Part shown: positions 62,918-64,000 of the stretch, piece after piece | Layout of the letters: each line of letters begins with the position of its first letter | Position numbering within the stretch: the stretch's first letter is position 1 | Source: Heliomarina baculiformis | Lineage (GTDB): Bacteria; Pseudomonadota; Alphaproteobacteria; Rhodobacterales; Rhodobacteraceae | Direction of reading: 5' to 3' | Assembly (NCBI RefSeq): GCF_019966545.1 | Contig: NZ_JAIMIC010000002.1 | Location: forward strand, 372,001 to 436,000 | DNA length: 64,000 nt | Position numbers and translations under genes: made by a program | The notes under the pieces: generated by a model | Told to the model about the DNA's origin: nothing | Database searches by the model: none | The model's input: the letters and a program-made list of their open reading frames with translations, nothing else

Positions 62918-64000
62918 TCAGATCACCGCTTTTTCAAGCAGTGAAGCGTTATTGGCGATGCGCTCGAAAGCGAAGGGGGTAAGGTCCATGCTGCGATATT
63001 CGCCATAGGCCAGATATTCCGCCATGCCGCGCCCGATGGCGGGGGCCTGTTGCAACCCGTGCCCGGAAAAGCCGTTCACGAAATGGAAATTGGTGATCTC
63101 GGGATGTGGGCCGACAATCGCGTTCTGATCAAAAGTGTTATAGGCATAGTGACCGGCCCATGAATTGATGAGCTTGATCGCCTCGAACTGCGGGATGCGG
63201 TGGGCGATGGCAGGCCAGACCTTTTCCTCCCAGATCGAGTGATCCATCGTGAAATCGTCGAACGGTGCGGCAGGGTCTTGATACGGGGGGCATCCGGCCA
63301 TGTAATAGCGCCCGTCGGTGCGCATGTGCACGCCCGAGGGGTCGATGGTCAGCGGCAGATCCTGCGACAGCGGTTTCTCGGCGGCGAAGATAAAGGTGAA
63401 ACGCTTGCGCGGCTCGACGGGGAGGCGGATCCCGGCCATTTGTGCGGTCACTGCGGCGCGCGGACCGGAGGCGTTCACGACCTGACCACAGGCGATTTTC
63501 TCGCCCGATTCCAGATGGATGCTTTGCACCTTGGCGTGGTCGACGGTCATGCCGGTGACTTCGTTGGCGATATACTCGATCCCGTTTGCGCGGCCTGCAC
63601 GGCGGAACCAGTCGAACATGGTGCCCCCGTCGAAATAGCCCTCTTCCACGAGGTTATGGTTGCCGACGAGGATGTCTTCGAGGTTGTAGAACGGGTAGGC
63701 GGCGGCGATCTGCTTGCGGCTCATGTGTTCTGTCGCCGCGCCCATCGCGGATTGAACCGCATGGGCCGCGCGCAGGGCGTCGGCAAAGGCCGGGGTGCTG
63801 GCGAGGTACATGTAGCCAAAGCTTTGCAGGGCGAGCGCGGGGGCTTCGGGATCACCGATTTCCTCACGGAAATTCTTGATGAACTCGGCCCCGTATTGCG
63901 AGATCTTTACGTTGATTTCCTGGCTGTATTGCTGGCGGATGCAACTGTTGGTGTGCGAGGTCGAGGCGAATTCATAATTCGGATCGCGCTCGACAACCAG
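62918..64000 (-). CDS. FAD-dependent oxidoreductase (D-amino acid oxidase/glycine oxidase type), 5' end missing
   Basis: The last 360 codons of a DAO-superfamily enzyme; the start and the GxGxxG FAD motif lie beyond the right edge. The frame is open from 64000 (LVVERDPNYEFASTSHTNSC) to the stop at 62918. The segments VVNASGPRA, FGYMYLAST and NGFSGHGLQQAPAIGRGMAEY are typical of the family. Substrates of relatives include D-amino acids, sarcosine and dimethylglycine; here it is unknown. Confidence 0.87.
   Translation of the reverse strand: MVVERDPNYEFASTSHTNSCIRQQYSQEINVKISQYGAEFIKNFREEIGDPEAPALALQSFGYMYLASTPAFADALRAAHAVQSAMGAATEHMSRKQIAAAYPFYNLEDILVGNHNLVEEGYFDGGTMFDWFRRAGRANGIEYIANEVTGMTVDHAKVQSIHLESGEKIACGQVVNASGPRAAVTAQMAGIRLPVEPRKRFTFIFAAEKPLSQDLPLTIDPSGVHMRTDGRYYMAGCPPYQDPAAPFDDFTMDHSIWEEKVWPAIAHRIPQFEAIKLINSWAGHYAYNTFDQNAIVGPHPEITNFHFVNGFSGHGLQQAPAIGRGMAEYLAYGEYRSMDLTPFAFERIANNASLLEKAVI

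Overview
The window is about 64 kb of dense, high-GC bacterial chromosome. Its gene content points to an alphaproteobacterium of the Rhodobacterales (Roseobacter group): a hut operon using HutF plus HutG, TPR-sulfotransferase and EcsC proteins, a TRAP transporter, a ChoXWV choline importer, a ure/urt nitrogen locus, DUF1178 and DUF1127 proteins, and a Roseobacter-like palindromic intergenic repeat. This assignment is inferred from gene families, not from a marker gene. I saw no rRNA, tRNA, CRISPR array, transposase or prophage.

Layout. 1-10.9 kb: housekeeping and stand-alone genes (5' end of pyrD, DUF952, a 5'-nucleotidase, a methyltransferase, TPR-sulfotransferase, SRAP protein, flavin reductase, GNAT, EcsC, Nudix, DUF1178, SDR, aspartate kinase). 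11.1-13.3 kb: ptsP. 13.3-20.8 kb: a complete histidine-utilisation locus, hutC-hutF facing hutI-hutH-hutG-hutU, with a clear HutC-like operator between them. 21.0-27.8 kb: a BMP-type (nucleoside/purine-like) ABC importer followed by a 2-oxoglutarate/Fe(II) oxygenase, a VOC protein and a cysteine hydrolase, which looks like an uncharacterised import-and-degrade module. 27.9-30.9 kb: choXWV. 31.0-33.4 kb: carboxynorspermidine decarboxylase and synthase. 33.5-41.7 kb: an uncharacterised acyl-CoA catabolic locus (CoA ligase, two crotonases, a TRAP transporter and two paralogous GntR/FCD regulators). Two of its transcription units carry the same 26-bp operator-like element. 42.0-43.2 kb: an MFS transporter. 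43.3-47.8 kb: two histidine kinases and three receiver proteins with no DNA-binding output domain. 47.8-53.9 kb: urease, ureDABC with two extra small genes, a DUF1127 gene, then ureEFG. 54.3-60.5 kb: urea ABC importer urtABCDE, divergent from the urease genes. 60.8-64 kb: a peroxiredoxin, a 37-residue lipoprotein, a uronate-dehydrogenase-like enzyme and a truncated FAD-dependent oxidoreductase.

How the parts fit. Much of the window deals with scavenging reduced nitrogen. Histidine is taken to glutamate and formate, urea is imported and hydrolysed, choline is imported, and the BMP importer and CoA-ligase/TRAP loci probably feed further nitrogen- or carbon-containing compounds into metabolism. 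The observations I rate highest are the shared 26-bp element in the CoA-ligase/TRAP locus, the output-less signalling cluster, the BMP-oxygenase-hydrolase module, and the small coupled genes inside the urease operon.
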